A stretch of DNA of 64,000 nt from Pseudarthrobacter sp. NamE5 (GCF_005796225.1 NZ_VAHO01000002.1:124001-188000); one strand, 5' to 3'; shown: positions 43,568-55,414, numbered from the stretch's first letter. The notes: a model not told the origin generated them from the sequence alone. Numbers and translations: made by a program.

Positions 43568-44995
43568 GTGGATGATCTCTTCGGGCACAGGCCCGGCAAT
43601 GATGACGACGACGGCGGCGGCAACGGTGCGCCGGCCGCCGGACAACCTGCCGGGGGAGGCGGCAACGCTTCCCCGCGCGGTCCGCTTGCCGTCCGAATGC
43701 GTCCGCGTACCCTTGATGAGGTGGTGGGCCAGCAGCACCTCCTCGGCCATGGGTCACCCTTGCGCCAGCTGGCGGCCGGGGCGGGAGCGGACACATCGGG
43801 CCCTGCGGGACCGACGTCACTCATCCTCTGGGGTCCGCCCGGAACGGGAAAAACCACCCTTGCCCACGTGATCGCCCGCGGTCCCGGGCGGAAGTTTGTG
43901 GAGCTTTCCGCCATCACCGCCGGGGTGAAGGACGTGCGGCGGGTCATGGATGACGCGCTGACGGCCAGGGACCTGTACAAGACCACCACCGTCCTGTTTT
44001 TGGACGAAATCCACCGGTTCAACAAGGCGCAGCAGGATGCACTGCTGCCGGGGGTCGAGAACCGGTGGGTGGTCCTGGTGGCGGCGACCACCGAAAACCC
44101 GTCGTTTTCCGTGGTGTCGCCCCTGCTGTCCCGGTCACTGCTGCTGACGCTTCGTCCGCTTACTGACGGCGATATCGAGGGCCTGCTCCAGCGCGCCATT
44201 GCTGATCCGCGGGGACTCGGCGGGAAGGTGGCCGTCAGTGAGGAAGCGCTGGAGCATCTGGTCAGGCTTTCCGGCGGTGACGCGCGGCGCGCCCTGACCG
44301 CCCTGGAGGCGGCCGCCGGCGTTGCCTTTGGTGATGCAGACGACGCCAGTGACGGGCCCGTCGCCGTCGAACTTAAGCACACCGAGCGCGCCCTGGACGT
44401 CGCCGCCGTTCGCTATGACCGCGCAGGTGACCAGCACTATGACGTGATCAGTGCCTTCATCAAGTCCATCCGTGGCTCGGACGTCGATGCCGCACTGCAC
44501 TACCTGGCACGGATGCTGGAGGCGGGGGAGGACCCGCGCTTCGTGGCCCGCCGGATCATGATCTCCGCTGCCGAGGATGTGGGCATGGCGGATCCCACCG
44601 CCTTGCAGACAGCCGTGGCCGCGGCCCAGGCAGTCCAGCTGATCGGCATGCCCGAAGGCCGGATTATCCTCGCCGAGGCCGTGGTGCACCTGGCCACCGC
44701 GCCCAAATCCAATGCGGCCTACATGGGCATCAACAAGGCCGTCGCCGACGTCCGGGCGGGCATGGGCAACGGCATCCCTGCCCACCTCAGGGACGCGCAC
44801 TACCCGGGATCCAGGCAGCTTGGCCACGGGGTGGGATACAAATACGCCCATGACGCTCCGCATGCGGTGGCCACCCAGCAGTATCCGCCGGATGACCTGG
44901 TGGGGAAGGACTACTACCAGCCCACCGCGAACGGTGCCGAGCGCGACATTGCCGTACGGCTGGAGCGGCTCCGGAAGATCGTCCGGGGCAAGTGA
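43568..44995 (+). CDS. rarA: Replication-associated recombination protein A (RarA/MgsA)
   Basis: A 475-residue AAA+ ATPase related to clamp-loader and WRNIP1 proteins, acting at stalled replication forks. After a Gly/Asn-rich N-terminus come [21 protein letters not shown], Walker [15 protein letters not shown] (about 92-105), Walker [15 protein letters not shown], the Arg-finger region, and the tetramerisation domain with [33 protein letters not shown] and [17 protein letters not shown] end. The GTG start matches TAGCCT-N6-GTG. It opens a rightward series continued by rpsD and alaS. Confidence 0.95.
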   Translation: MDDLFGHRPGNDDDDGGGNGAPAAGQPAGGGGNASPRGPLAVRMRPRTLDEVVGQQHLLGHGSPLRQLAAGAGADTSGPAGPTSLILWGPPGTGKTTLAHVIARGPGRKFVELSAITAGVKDVRRVMDDALTARDLYKTTTVLFLDEIHRFNKAQQDALLPGVENRWVVLVAATTENPSFSVVSPLLSRSLLLTLRPLTDGDIEGLLQRAIADPRGLGGKVAVSEEALEHLVRLSGGDARRALTALEAAAGVAFGDADDASDGPVAVELKHTERALDVAAVRYDRAGDQHYDVISAFIKSIRGSDVDAALHYLARMLEAGEDPRFVARRIMISAAEDVGMADPTALQTAVAAAQAVQLIGMPEGRIILAEAVVHLATAPKSNAAYMGINKAVADVRAGMGNGIPAHLRDAHYPGSRQLGHGVGYKYAHDAPHAVATQQYPPDDLVGKDYYQPTANGAERDIAVRLERLRKIVRGK

Positions 44996-45023
44996 TCCGA
45001 CTGGGGAAACGCGGGCGCCGTGG

Positions 45024-45029
45024 TAGGAT
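45024..45029 (+). promoter_or_regulatory. Extended -10 and long leader of rpsD
   Basis: TGGTAGGAT gives an extended -10 (TAGGAT at 45024-45029) 155 bp before the rpsD start. The roughly 150-nt leader could hold an S4 autoregulatory site; no known motif was identified. GGAAGGA precedes the rpsD GTG. Confidence 0.4.
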
Positions 45030-45184
45030 GAATGTTTGTCTGGCAAGGCGCGGACGCACAATCTCCCCAATTTCACGTTGAGAAGGTTATGCCTGCGCCC
45101 AGTAGCAAAAGGCAGCGGTTGGCCGATGCTCTCCATCGTGGAGGCCAGTAACACTGACACACCGCAGATATTGGAAGGACACAA

Positions 45185-45811
45185 GTGGCTAACAACACTC
45201 GTGCTCGCCGTCAGGCCCGCCTCTCGCGGTCCCTCGGCATTGCTCTGACCCCCAAGGCCGCCAAATACATGGAGCGCCGCCCGTACGGCCCCGGTGAGCA
45301 TGGCCGTGCCCGCAAGAAGCAGGACTCCGACTACGCCGTACGTCTGCGTGAAAAGCAGCGCCTGCGCGCCCAGTACGGCATCCGCGAAGCACAGATGACC
45401 CGTGCCTTCGAAGAAGCCCGCCGCACCAAGGGCCTGACCGGTGAGAACCTCATCGAACTGCTCGAAATGCGTCTCGACGCCCTGGTCCTGCGTGCCGGCT
45501 TCGCCCGCACCATCGCCCAGGCCCGCCAGCTGGTTGTGCACCGCCACATCATGGTTGACGGTGTCCGCGTTGACCGTCCGTCGTTCCGCGTCGGCGAGGG
45601 CCAGCTGGTCCACGTGCACAGCCGCAGCGAAACCATGGTTCCGCTCCAGGTTGCCGCCGCGGGCGCCCACCGCGATGTCCTGCCTGCCGTTCCGGCTTAC
45701 CTGGACGTCAAGCTGGAAGCGCTGCAGGCACGCCTGGTCCGCCGCCCCAAGCGCTCCGAGATTCCCGTGACCTGCGAAGAGCAGCTCGTCGTCGAATTCT
45801 ACGCACGCTAA
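45185..45811 (+). CDS. rpsD: 30S ribosomal protein S4
   Basis: A 208-residue S4, a primary 16S rRNA binding protein of the small subunit. It lacks the zinc-type Cys near the N-terminus (RRQARLSRSLGIALTPKAAKYMERRPYGPGEHG), so it is the zinc-free form. The S4 RNA-binding domain follows (MRLDALVLRAGFARTIAQARQLVVHRHIMVDGVRVDRPSFRV, about 95-135). The location outside the alpha operon and next to rarA and alaS is usual in actinobacteria. Start GTG. A strong terminator follows 21 nt after the stop. Confidence 0.97.
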   Translation: MANNTRARRQARLSRSLGIALTPKAAKYMERRPYGPGEHGRARKKQDSDYAVRLREKQRLRAQYGIREAQMTRAFEEARRTKGLTGENLIELLEMRLDALVLRAGFARTIAQARQLVVHRHIMVDGVRVDRPSFRVGEGQLVHVHSRSETMVPLQVAAAGAHRDVLPAVPAYLDVKLEALQARLVRRPKRSEIPVTCEEQLVVEFYAR

Positions 45812-45832
45812 ATTCCGGCAGCGTATCCAAAG

Positions 45833-45862
45833 AAGCCCGTGGCAAGCGCCACGGGCTTTTTT
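45833..45862 (+). terminator. Rho-independent terminator of rpsD
   Basis: AAGCCCGTGGC / GCCACGGGCTT form a perfect 11-bp stem with loop AAGC, followed by TTTT. This is the most canonical intrinsic terminator in the window. Confidence 0.9.
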
Positions 45863-45957
45863 GTATGTAAGGTACTTGGGGGACATCTGCGGAATGCGCT
45901 TGAGTGCGCTCCTTCCGGATGCAACCGAACCACAGAATTTTGAGGAGATGAACGTCT

Positions 45958-46332
45958 ATGTCTGGTGGCGATATTGCCGGCCTGATCGCTGCCGGAGTGT
46001 TTGCGCTCCTGGTGCTGCTGCTCGCGGTGCCCATCCTGAAGCTCGGCAAGGTGCTGGACGAGGTGCGCACCACCATCCGTTCCCTGAGCGATGGCGCCAC
46101 GCCCCTCATGGACGAGGTTACGGCCACTGTGTCCACCACCAACCAGCAGCTGAAGAAGGTGGACGGCATCTCGTCCAACGTCTCCGATGCCTCGGCCAAC
46201 CTGTCCGCTTTGTCTTCCCTGGTGGCCGCCACCGTTGGATCGCCGCTCATCAAGGTGGCAGCTTTCAGCTATGGTGTCCGCACCGCGCTGACCAACCGCA
46301 AGAAACCTGCTGCCGGCCGCCGCAGCCGCTGA
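45958..46332 (+). CDS. DUF948 domain membrane protein
   Basis: A 124-residue protein: one N-terminal transmembrane helix (IAGLIAAGVFALLVLLLAVPILKLG), then a heptad-rich helical stretch (EVRTTIRSLSDGATPLMDEVTATVSTTNQQLKKVDGISSNVSDAS) and a C-terminal hydrophobic or amphipathic helix. The family function is unknown. The ATG follows GAGGAG; an overlapping ATG at 45949 in another frame was rejected. It is cotranscribed with the DUF6167 gene and alaS in this conserved order. Confidence 0.85.
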   Translation: MSGGDIAGLIAAGVFALLVLLLAVPILKLGKVLDEVRTTIRSLSDGATPLMDEVTATVSTTNQQLKKVDGISSNVSDASANLSALSSLVAATVGSPLIKVAAFSYGVRTALTNRKKPAAGRRSR

Positions 46333-46351
46333 ATTCCGGAGGATCACACAC

Positions 46352-46594
46352 ATGAAACGAATCGTCTGGATGGGAATTGGCGTCGCAATCGGAGTCATTG
46401 CCTTCCGCAAGGTCACCGAGGCGCAGGCCAGCGTCCAGTCCACCCTCGGCCCCGAAGGCCTGAACCGGGCGGTGGGGCGTCTCGCTGACGGCGTCTATGA
46501 CTTCGCTGATGCGCTCCGGGCCGGCATGCGCGAACGCGAAACTGACCTCCGGACGGCTCTCGGGCTGGAGTCGGGAGACCTGGCACGCCGCTGA
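46352..46594 (+). CDS. DUF6167-type small membrane protein
   Basis: An 80-residue protein with one short N-terminal hydrophobic helix (RIVWMGIGVAIGVIAFRKV) and a helical soluble tail. It matches the small actinobacterial protein between the DUF948 gene and alaS. Function unknown. GGAGG precedes the ATG by 10 nt. Confidence 0.75.
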   Translation: MKRIVWMGIGVAIGVIAFRKVTEAQASVQSTLGPEGLNRAVGRLADGVYDFADALRAGMRERETDLRTALGLESGDLARR

Positions 46595-46720
46595 CCTGGA
46601 CAGCGGCAGCAACAACGTTAGAACCACACCGGGCTGGGACCGTGCACGCGGTACCGGCCACACGAAAGAACCTCCGTGCCGCAGACAATGCGCGGAGCAA
46701 GAAGGGTAAGTAGACAGCTC

Positions 46721-49399
46721 ATGAAGTCGCAGGAGATCACAAAGCGCTGGGTGGACTTTTTTGTCAGCAAGGGCCACACCGCGGTTCCCTCCGCGTCGCT
46801 GGTCTCCAGCGACCCCTCGCTGCTGTTCACGGTTGCCGGCATGGTGCCGTTCATTCCCTACCTCACCGCCCGCGAAGAAGCTCCCTACTCCCGTGCCACA
46901 AGCGTGCAGAAATGCATCCGCACCGGCGATATCGAGGAAGTGGGCAAGACTGCCCGCCACGGCACTTTCTTTCAGATGTGCGGCAACTTCTCCTTCGGCG
47001 ACTACTTCAAGGAAGACGCCGTCAAGTTCGCCTGGGAGCTGCTCACCAGGAGCGTTGACGACGGCGGTTACGGGCTTGCGCCGGAACGGCTTTGGGTCAC
47101 CGTCTACGAAGAGGACGACGAAGCCAAGGAACTGTGGCTCAAGAACACCGGCGTGCCTGCAGAGCGCATCCAGAAGATGGGCAAGTCGGACAACTACTGG
47201 CACACCGGACAGCCCGGCCCTGCCGGCCCCTGCTCCGAGATCTACTACGACCGCGGCCCTGACTACGGCGTGGAGGGCGGTCCGCTGGCAGACGAGACCC
47301 GCTACATCGAGATCTGGAACCTCGTGTTCATGCAGTACCAGATCGAAAACGTCCGCTCGAAGGAAGATTTCGACGTTGTGGGCGAACTGCCCAAGCGCAA
47401 CATCGACACCGGCCTTGGCATGGAACGCTTGGCCATGATCCTGCAGGGCGTCGAGAACATGTACGAGACGGACCAGGTCCGCCCGGTCATCGACAAGGCT
47501 GCCGAACTCTCCGGCAAGGAGTACACCTCCGCAGAGTCCGACGACGACCCCCACCACACAGACGACGTGCGGATGCGCGTGGTCGCCGACCACATCCGCT
47601 CGGCTTTGATGCTGATTTCCGACGGCGTGACCCCCTCCAACGAAGGCCGCGGCTACGTCCTGCGCCGCCTGATCCGCCGCGCCGTCCGCTCGATGCGGCT
47701 CCTGGGCGTCGAGCAGGCGTGCCTGCCGGAGCTGCTGCCGGCCTCCCGGGACGCCATGAAGGGCGTCTACCCCGTGGTGGACACTGACTTTGCCCGCATC
47801 AGCCGCATCGCCTACGCCGAAGAAAAGGCGTTCCTGCGCACCATCGCTTCCGGTACGGCCCGCCTGGAGGACGCCGTCAAGGAGTCCAAGGCTGCGAACA
47901 AGCCGCTGTCCGGCGAAGACGCTTTCACCCTGCACGACACCTACGGCTTCCCGATCGACCTCACGCTCGAGATGGCCGAGGAAGCCGGGCTCGAGGTCGA
48001 TGAGGCTGCTTTCCGCAGCCTCATGCAGGAGCAGCGCCAGCGCGCCCAGGCAGATGCCAAGGGAAAGAAGGGCGGCCATGCCGACCTCAGCGCCTTCCAG
48101 GAAATCCTCACCCAGGGTGAGACCGTCTTTACCGGTTACACCGAGCTCGACGCCGAATCGCGCGTCCGCGGCCTCCTGTCCGGAGGCCGGCCGGTGCAGC
48201 AGGCCGCCACCGGCGACGAAATCGAGCTTGTCCTGGCGGAAACGCCGTTCTACGCCGAAGCCGGCGGGCAGGCGGCAGATACCGGCCTGATCACCGGGGA
48301 CGGGTTCGTTGTGGAGGTCCTTGACGTGCAGCGCCCGCTGAAGGGCCTGAGCGTCCACAAGGCCATCGTGCGGGAAGGCGAAATCGGGGCGGACTCTCTG
48401 GTCCGCGCCGCCGTCGACCGTGAACGCCGGCATGCTGCCGAGCAGGCCCATACGGGTACGCACATTGTGCACGCGGCACTCCATCAGATCCTTGGGCCGG
48501 AGGCTACCCAGCGAGGCTCCTTCAACAAGGCCGGCTACCTGCGCTTCGACTTCGCCTGGGGCGAGGGCCTGAGCACGGCAACCCGCTCGGAAATTGAAGA
48601 AGTCTCCAACCTTGCCATCCGCAACAACTATGCGGTGGAGACCAAGGTGATGGCGCTGGCAGAGGCCAAGGCCCTGGGCGCCATGGCGCTCTTCGGCGAG
48701 AACTACGGCAACGAAGTGCGCGTGGTGGAGATCGACGGCGCGTGGTCCCGCGAGCTGTGCGGCGGAACGCACGTGTCCAACACCTCGCTGATTGGCAGCC
48801 TGTCGCTCCTGGGCGAACAGTCAGTCGGTTCCGGAAACCGCCGCGTGGAGGCCTTCGTCGGCATGGATGCATTCCGCCACCTGGCGGCCGAACGGGCCCT
48901 GGTTACCGAGCTGACCGAGATGCTGAAGGTCCCGTCCGGCCAGCTGGCCGGACGGATTGCCGCCACCCTTGCGAAGCTGAAGGCCACCGAGAAGGAACTT
49001 GACCGGCTGCGCAAGGAGCAGCTGGCCGCCTCGGCCGCCCAGCTGGTCAACTCTGCCAAGGATGCCGGCGGTGTCAGCGTCATCGCCCATGACGCCGGCC
49101 AGGTCAATGGTGCCGACGATATCCGCGGACTCGCCCTGGACCTGAGGAACCGGCTGGGATCGGCACCGGCAACGGTGGCAGTGGCAGGCGTCGCCAATGA
49201 CCGTCCCGTCATCCTGGTGGCCACGAACGAGGCCGCGCGGGAAGCCGGAGTCAAAGCCGGAGCGTTGGTCCGCCTCGCTGCCGGCATCCTCGGCGGGGGC
49301 GGCGGCGGCAAGGACGACGTCGCCCAGGGCGGCGGAACCGACGCCGGCAAGACCGCGCAGGCGCTGGCCGCCGTCGTCGATGCCATCTCACGGCGCTGA
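46721..49399 (+). CDS. alaS: Alanyl-tRNA synthetase
   Basis: An 892-residue AlaRS. The catalytic core opens MKSQEITKRWVDFFVSKGHTAVPSASLVSSDPSLLFTVAGM. Motif 2 is around SVQKCIRTGDIEEVG and motif 3 near NIDTGLGMERLAMILQG. The editing domain carries HTGTHIVHAALHQILG and CGGTHVSNT, which together bind zinc, and the C-terminal oligomerisation domain ends GGGGGGKDDVAQGGG. The ATG at 46721 was chosen; an upstream in-frame start (46676) lacks conserved residues. ruvX begins 7 nt after the stop. Confidence 0.96.
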   Translation: MKSQEITKRWVDFFVSKGHTAVPSASLVSSDPSLLFTVAGMVPFIPYLTAREEAPYSRATSVQKCIRTGDIEEVGKTARHGTFFQMCGNFSFGDYFKEDAVKFAWELLTRSVDDGGYGLAPERLWVTVYEEDDEAKELWLKNTGVPAERIQKMGKSDNYWHTGQPGPAGPCSEIYYDRGPDYGVEGGPLADETRYIEIWNLVFMQYQIENVRSKEDFDVVGELPKRNIDTGLGMERLAMILQGVENMYETDQVRPVIDKAAELSGKEYTSAESDDDPHHTDDVRMRVVADHIRSALMLISDGVTPSNEGRGYVLRRLIRRAVRSMRLLGVEQACLPELLPASRDAMKGVYPVVDTDFARISRIAYAEEKAFLRTIASGTARLEDAVKESKAANKPLSGEDAFTLHDTYGFPIDLTLEMAEEAGLEVDEAAFRSLMQEQRQRAQADAKGKKGGHADLSAFQEILTQGETVFTGYTELDAESRVRGLLSGGRPVQQAATGDEIELVLAETPFYAEAGGQAADTGLITGDGFVVEVLDVQRPLKGLSVHKAIVREGEIGADSLVRAAVDRERRHAAEQAHTGTHIVHAALHQILGPEATQRGSFNKAGYLRFDFAWGEGLSTATRSEIEEVSNLAIRNNYAVETKVMALAEAKALGAMALFGENYGNEVRVVEIDGAWSRELCGGTHVSNTSLIGSLSLLGEQSVGSGNRRVEAFVGMDAFRHLAAERALVTELTEMLKVPSGQLAGRIAATLAKLKATEKELDRLRKEQLAASAAQLVNSAKDAGGVSVIAHDAGQVNGADDIRGLALDLRNRLGSAPATVAVAGVANDRPVILVATNEAAREAGVKAGALVRLAAGILGGGGGGKDDVAQGGGTDAGKTAQALAAVVDAISRR

Positions 49400-49406
49400 T
49401 CTTCCC

Positions 49407-50006
49407 ATGACCGATCCTGCAGCTGCCGGCGCCTACCCCCAGGGCATCAAATTGGGGGTGGACGTCGGTACCGTCCGGGTGGGGGTTGCCGTGTGCGACC
49501 GCGACTCCATCCTTGCCACCCCGTACAAAACCCTGGACCGCAACGCGAAGAAGAACTCGGACATACGGGTGATTGCAAACCTGGTCGAGGAACTTGGCGC
49601 GGTGCAGGTCATCGTTGGGCTGCCCCGGACCATGAAGGGTGAAGAACGGTCCTCTGCGGAGATGGCCAGGGACTACGCGCAGCAGTTGGCCGCAGAGCTG
49701 GCAGCACGCGCCCTTGCGGTGCCCGTGAACCTCGTGGACGAGCGCCTCAGCAGCGTCACGGCGCACCGGAGCCTGCACGAAGCTGGCATGAGCAGCAGGA
49801 ACCACCGTAAAGTGGTTGATCAGGTCGCGGCGGCAGGTATCCTTCAGCACGCCATCGACATGCAGAAAGCCAGGGGAGCGGACGTCGGCTCACGCGTGAC
49901 GCCGCCAGCCCCTTCCGTGGACCTGGGAGGCAGCGGACAGGATGGTTCTGTTCATGCCGCCACAGGTGACACGGCCCGATCTTCAGATAATGGAAGGCAA
50001 CAGTGA
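49407..50006 (+). CDS. ruvX: Putative Holliday junction resolvase RuvX (YqgF)
   Basis: A 199-residue YqgF-family RNase H-fold nuclease with GVDVGTVRVGVAVCD (about 16-30), VIVGLPRTMKGEE (about 70-82) and the C-terminal DERLSSVTAHRSL (about 111-123). The family has been tied to 16S rRNA processing and to Holliday junctions, so both are possible. A C-terminal tail of about 40 residues (GSRVTPPAPSVDLGGSGQ...) is low complexity. The stop overlaps the mltG GTG by 4 nt (GTGA). This alaS-ruvX-mltG-aroE order is conserved in actinobacteria. Confidence 0.9.
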   Translation: MTDPAAAGAYPQGIKLGVDVGTVRVGVAVCDRDSILATPYKTLDRNAKKNSDIRVIANLVEELGAVQVIVGLPRTMKGEERSSAEMARDYAQQLAAELAARALAVPVNLVDERLSSVTAHRSLHEAGMSSRNHRKVVDQVAAAGILQHAIDMQKARGADVGSRVTPPAPSVDLGGSGQDGSVHAATGDTARSSDNGRQQ

Positions 50007-51676
50007 GCCCTGCCAACATTGACGACGCTTCCGGTCCGCTGCACGCCGGGGCAGCCAGACAGCTGACCCGCAAGGAACTCCGTGCCCGGGAAAAGACCCA
50101 CACCGGGGACCACGACGCCGTTCCCGAGCAGGCCTACGAAACGGGCCATGATGTTCCCCCGCCGCCCGCCGGGGCTCCTTCAACTGCCGGTCAGGAAGAC
50201 GCTGCCGCAGGCGGGAACGGTGCCCGGGAGGAGCAGTCCATACCGGCAGCGCCTGCTGCCCCACCCTCCATCCAGCAGTCCCGGCCGGACGACGTGGGCC
50301 GCGGGGACGCCCTGCAGTACCAGGACCCGCGCCACGGGGACGTGGACGCCGCCTACGCTGCGCCCATGCTGGCGCACCACGGTCACACAGGTGAGACGCC
50401 CTACACGGAGGACGTTCACTATGCCGACGCCGGCTATCCGGAGGGTGCGCACCACGACGATGCCTATGAAGAAGCCCAGTACCAGGACAGCGGTCAGCAC
50501 GGGGATAACCAGCACGAAGACCTCCACCACAGTGAAGCGCATCACGGCAGCTATCAGACCGGCGGGCACCACGATTTCCTTCCAGGCGCCTCCGCGGCAA
50601 CTGTAGTGGCCAAGCCGTCCAAAAAAGTCCGCCGCCGCCGTCGGCTACTGGCGCTTTTCCTGACCCTCGCCGTCTTCGTCACGGCCGTTGCAGTCGGAGC
50701 GCAGTTCCTGAAGCCGCTGCTTGGCAGCAGTAAACCCGAAGACTTCCCGGGACCCGGCACGGGCGAGGTCGTGCTGACCGTTGAAAACGGTGAAGGCGCC
50801 CGCTCGGTGGCGTCCAAGCTTGAGAACGAACGTGTGGTAGCGAATGCTGACACCTTCCTGCAGAGCTTCAGCGCATCCGGCGGGACGCTGGCCCCGGGGG
50901 ATTACAAGTTCAGGAACGAGATGAAGAATTCCGACGCCGTGAACGTCCTGCTCGGCAAGGACCAGGAAAAGGTTATCTACTTCGCCCTGAGCGCCGGACT
51001 GCGGATCGGCGAATCGCTGCAGGCGATCTCCCAGGGGTCCGGCATCTCCATCCAGGATTTAAAGGCGCTCAGCGACAAGCCGGCCCAGTTCGGGCTGCCC
51101 GCCAGTGCCAAGAACCTGGAAGGGTACCTGGCTCCGGGCGAGCACCGTTTCCCCTTGGGGACGCCGGCAAAGGACATCCTCCAGGCACTGGTCAAGACCA
51201 CCACGGATGAACTCGTGGCCCAGGGGATCACCGACCCCGCCAAGCAGTACGAGGCCGTGATCGTGGCAAGCATCGTGCAGGCCGAAGGCGGCCAGGCCGA
51301 GTACGGGGATGTGGCCGGGGCCATTTACAACAGGCTGAAGCCCAACGACCAGACCGGCGGCTTCCTGCAGGTGGACTCGGCGGTCACCTACGGCCTGGGC
51401 ACCAAGAGCTACAACTTCACGGATGAACAGCGGCAGGACAAGTCGAACCCGTACAACACCTATGCGAATCCTGGACTGCCGCCAGGACCCATCGGTTCTC
51501 CTGGGAAAACGGCAATTGATGCTGCCGCCAAGCCGAAGTCCAACGACTACCTGTACTGGGTGACCATCAACCTGGACACCAAGGAGACCAAGTTCTCCAA
51601 GACGCTCGCTGAGCACAACGGCTATGTTGAGCAGTACAACGAGTGGTGCAGGGCCAACGCCGGACGTTGCACGTGA
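50003..51676 (+). CDS. mltG: Endolytic murein transglycosylase MltG, His-rich N-terminus
   Basis: A 557-residue YceG-family lytic transglycosylase that cuts nascent glycan strands. The first about 205 residues are cytoplasmic and disordered, with 14 His between residues about 124 and 193 mixed with Asp, Glu and Tyr. A basic run and transmembrane helix follow (KKVRRRRRLLALFLTLAVFV, about 205-235), then the LysM-like domain and the catalytic domain with LEGYLAPGEHRF and ASIVQAEGGQ...YNRL and DSAVTYGLG. The Glu in QAE is the likely catalytic one. It is coupled to ruvX and aroE through GTGA overlaps. Confidence 0.93.
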   Translation: MSPANIDDASGPLHAGAARQLTRKELRAREKTHTGDHDAVPEQAYETGHDVPPPPAGAPSTAGQEDAAAGGNGAREEQSIPAAPAAPPSIQQSRPDDVGRGDALQYQDPRHGDVDAAYAAPMLAHHGHTGETPYTEDVHYADAGYPEGAHHDDAYEEAQYQDSGQHGDNQHEDLHHSEAHHGSYQTGGHHDFLPGASAATVVAKPSKKVRRRRRLLALFLTLAVFVTAVAVGAQFLKPLLGSSKPEDFPGPGTGEVVLTVENGEGARSVASKLENERVVANADTFLQSFSASGGTLAPGDYKFRNEMKNSDAVNVLLGKDQEKVIYFALSAGLRIGESLQAISQGSGISIQDLKALSDKPAQFGLPASAKNLEGYLAPGEHRFPLGTPAKDILQALVKTTTDELVAQGITDPAKQYEAVIVASIVQAEGGQAEYGDVAGAIYNRLKPNDQTGGFLQVDSAVTYGLGTKSYNFTDEQRQDKSNPYNTYANPGLPPGPIGSPGKTAIDAAAKPKSNDYLYWVTINLDTKETKFSKTLAEHNGYVEQYNEWCRANAGRCT

Positions 51677-52533
51677 GCCTTCGGGCTGCCGTCCTCGGCC
51701 ACCCGATCAGCCATTCCAAGTCCCCGGCGCTGCACCTTGCTGCCTACGGCCGGCTGGGAATCGGTATGAGCTACACGGCCATTGACGTAACAGAAAACCT
51801 GCTGCCGGCCCTGATGGGGCAGATCCGCGACCAGCCCGGCTGGCGCGGACTGTCCGTCACGATGCCGCTCAAAACGGCGATGCTTGGGCAGGTGGACGAG
51901 GTCCGCGGCGTGGCGGGAACCCTGGGTGTGGTCAACACCGTCACGTTCGAAGAACATCCAACCGGTACCCGCACTGTTGGTTCCAACACGGACGTTGCCG
52001 GGATCGTCAGTTCGCTCCGCCACGCCGGTGTTGCCGCAGCGCCCTCTGCCGTGGTCCTTGGCGGCGGTGGAACCGCGGCTTCAGCAGTGGCCGCACTCCA
52101 GCAACTGGGTGCCGGCCATGTAACGGTCTTCGTCCGGGACACGTCCCGCACCGGGGAAGTCTGCGCGGCTGCCGGAAGCCTGGGCGTTGAACTGGAAGTC
52201 CGAAACCTGGCTGACGCTGCCCGCCCCGCCGCGGGAGCCGACGTCGTCATATCCACCCTCCCGCCAAGAGCGGCGGATGGACTGGCCGCCGGGATGGCAG
52301 CCCTGAAGACCAGCACTCCGGGTGTGCTGCTGGACGTGGCCTACGACCCCTGGCCAAGCCTTATTGCCTCCGTTTGGCAGGCAGGCAGCGGAACAGTGGT
52401 GCCCGGACTCGAAATGCTGCTGTACCAAGCGGTGGAACAGGTACGCCTGTTCACCCGGCTGGATGAGGAAGTTAATGCATCTGTCATAGATGTGATGTGT
52501 GACGCAGTCGGGCTTCCCCGACGGGTGTTGTGA
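51673..52533 (+). CDS. aroE: Shikimate dehydrogenase
   Basis: A 286-residue NADPH-dependent shikimate dehydrogenase (3-dehydroshikimate to shikimate). Visible are [13 protein letters not shown] (about 14-26), the catalytic Lys region [12 protein letters not shown] (about 62-73), NT(D)VAGIVSSLR and the nucleotide-binding [13 protein letters not shown] (about 122-134), and the terminal [16 protein letters not shown]. The start GTG overlaps the mltG stop. A longer frame would extend into mltG. aroC begins 26 nt after the stop. Confidence 0.93.
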   Translation: MSLRAAVLGHPISHSKSPALHLAAYGRLGIGMSYTAIDVTENLLPALMGQIRDQPGWRGLSVTMPLKTAMLGQVDEVRGVAGTLGVVNTVTFEEHPTGTRTVGSNTDVAGIVSSLRHAGVAAAPSAVVLGGGGTAASAVAALQQLGAGHVTVFVRDTSRTGEVCAAAGSLGVELEVRNLADAARPAAGADVVISTLPPRAADGLAAGMAALKTSTPGVLLDVAYDPWPSLIASVWQAGSGTVVPGLEMLLYQAVEQVRLFTRLDEEVNASVIDVMCDAVGLPRRVL

Positions 52534-52559
52534 CCGCCATACGTGGCAGGATGGAAAAT

Positions 52560-53759
52560 ATGTTGCGTTGGTTGACTGCCGGTGAATCCCATGGTCCGGC
52601 TCTGACGGGAATTATCGAAGGCATCCCCGCCGGTGTTGAAATCACCAGCGGGCACATCGCAGACTCCCTGGCCCGGCGCCGCCTCGGATACGGGCGCGGT
52701 GCACGGATGAAGTTCGAGCAGGACGTCGTCACCATCCTGGGGGGCGTCCGGCACGGCCTGACCCAAGGCGGCCCCGTGGCTATCCAGGTGGGCAACACCG
52801 AGTGGCCCAAGTGGGAGCAGATCATGTCCGCGGACCCGGTGGATCCGGAACTGCTTGCAGACCAGGCCCGCAACGCACCGCTGACCCGCCCCCGCCCGGG
52901 CCACGCAGACTTTACCGGCATGCAGAAGTACGGCTTCAGTGAAGCGCGGCCCGTCCTGGAACGCGCCAGCGCCCGCGAGACTGCTACCCGTGTTGCCATG
53001 GGCACTGTGGCAGCGCAGTTCCTGAAGCACCTCGGCATCGAGCTGGTCAGCCACACCGTCAGCATCGCCAGCGTCACCGTACCCGAAGGCCGTCCGCTGC
53101 CTGCACCCGGCGACGTCCTGGCCCTGGACGCGGATCCCTTGCGCTGCTTCGACCGCGAAACCTCCGACGCCATGGTTGCGGAGGTGGACGCCGCCCACAA
53201 GGAAGGCGAAACCCTGGGTGGGGTGGTTGAGGTACTCGCCTACGGCCTCCCGCCGGGACTGGGCAGCTACGTCCATTGGGACCGCCGGCTTGACTCCCGC
53301 CTGGCCGCCGCCCTGATGGGAATCCAGGCCATCAAGGGCGTGGAGGTGGGTGACGGTTTCCTGACCGCCGCGCGCCGTGGTTCCGCCGCCCACGACGAAA
53401 TTGTCCGGGATGCCGACGGCCGCATCGTGCGCGCCAGCAACCGCGCTGGCGGCATCGAAGGCGGCATGAGCATCGGGGACGTACTGCGGGTCCGCGCGGC
53501 CATGAAGCCCATCGCCACGGTGCCCCGCGCATTGAGGACCATCGACGTCAGCACCGGAGAGCCCGCCAAGGCACATCACCAGCGTTCGGATGTCTGCGCC
53601 GTCCCGGCTGCCGGGGTGGTGGCCGAGGCAATGGTGGCGCTGGTACTGGCCGAGGCTGTCACCGAAAAGTTCGGCGGCGACTCCATCGCGGAAACAGCGC
53701 GGAACATCAAGGGTTACCTGGACAGCATTCCGGAATCCCTGGACTCGATTGGCCAGTAA
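52560..53759 (+). CDS. aroC: Chorismate synthase
   Basis: A 399-residue chorismate synthase, which needs reduced FMN to convert EPSP to chorismate. The signatures are [23 protein letters not shown] (start), [15 protein letters not shown] (about 109-123), [17 protein letters not shown] (about 135-151) and the C-terminal [17 protein letters not shown]. The start used is ATG 52560, since family members begin [12 protein letters not shown]; an ATG 9 nt earlier is possible. aroA and aroF/G are not in the window. Confidence 0.96.
   Translation: MLRWLTAGESHGPALTGIIEGIPAGVEITSGHIADSLARRRLGYGRGARMKFEQDVVTILGGVRHGLTQGGPVAIQVGNTEWPKWEQIMSADPVDPELLADQARNAPLTRPRPGHADFTGMQKYGFSEARPVLERASARETATRVAMGTVAAQFLKHLGIELVSHTVSIASVTVPEGRPLPAPGDVLALDADPLRCFDRETSDAMVAEVDAAHKEGETLGGVVEVLAYGLPPGLGSYVHWDRRLDSRLAAALMGIQAIKGVEVGDGFLTAARRGSAAHDEIVRDADGRIVRASNRAGGIEGGMSIGDVLRVRAAMKPIATVPRALRTIDVSTGEPAKAHHQRSDVCAVPAAGVVAEAMVALVLAEAVTEKFGGDSIAETARNIKGYLDSIPESLDSIGQ

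Positions 53760-55413
<1,654 letters not shown>

Positions 55414-55414
<1 letters not shown>

Noticed and set aside
45036..45248. Small frame overlapping the rpsD start
   Set aside because: It runs through the rpsD leader into its coding sequence in another frame, with no family features and no Shine-Dalgarno of its own.
50369..50580. Repetitive CAC/GAC-rich DNA as a CRISPR or tandem repeat
   Set aside because: The repeats are codon-level and irregular within an open reading frame; no constant repeat and spacer lengths.
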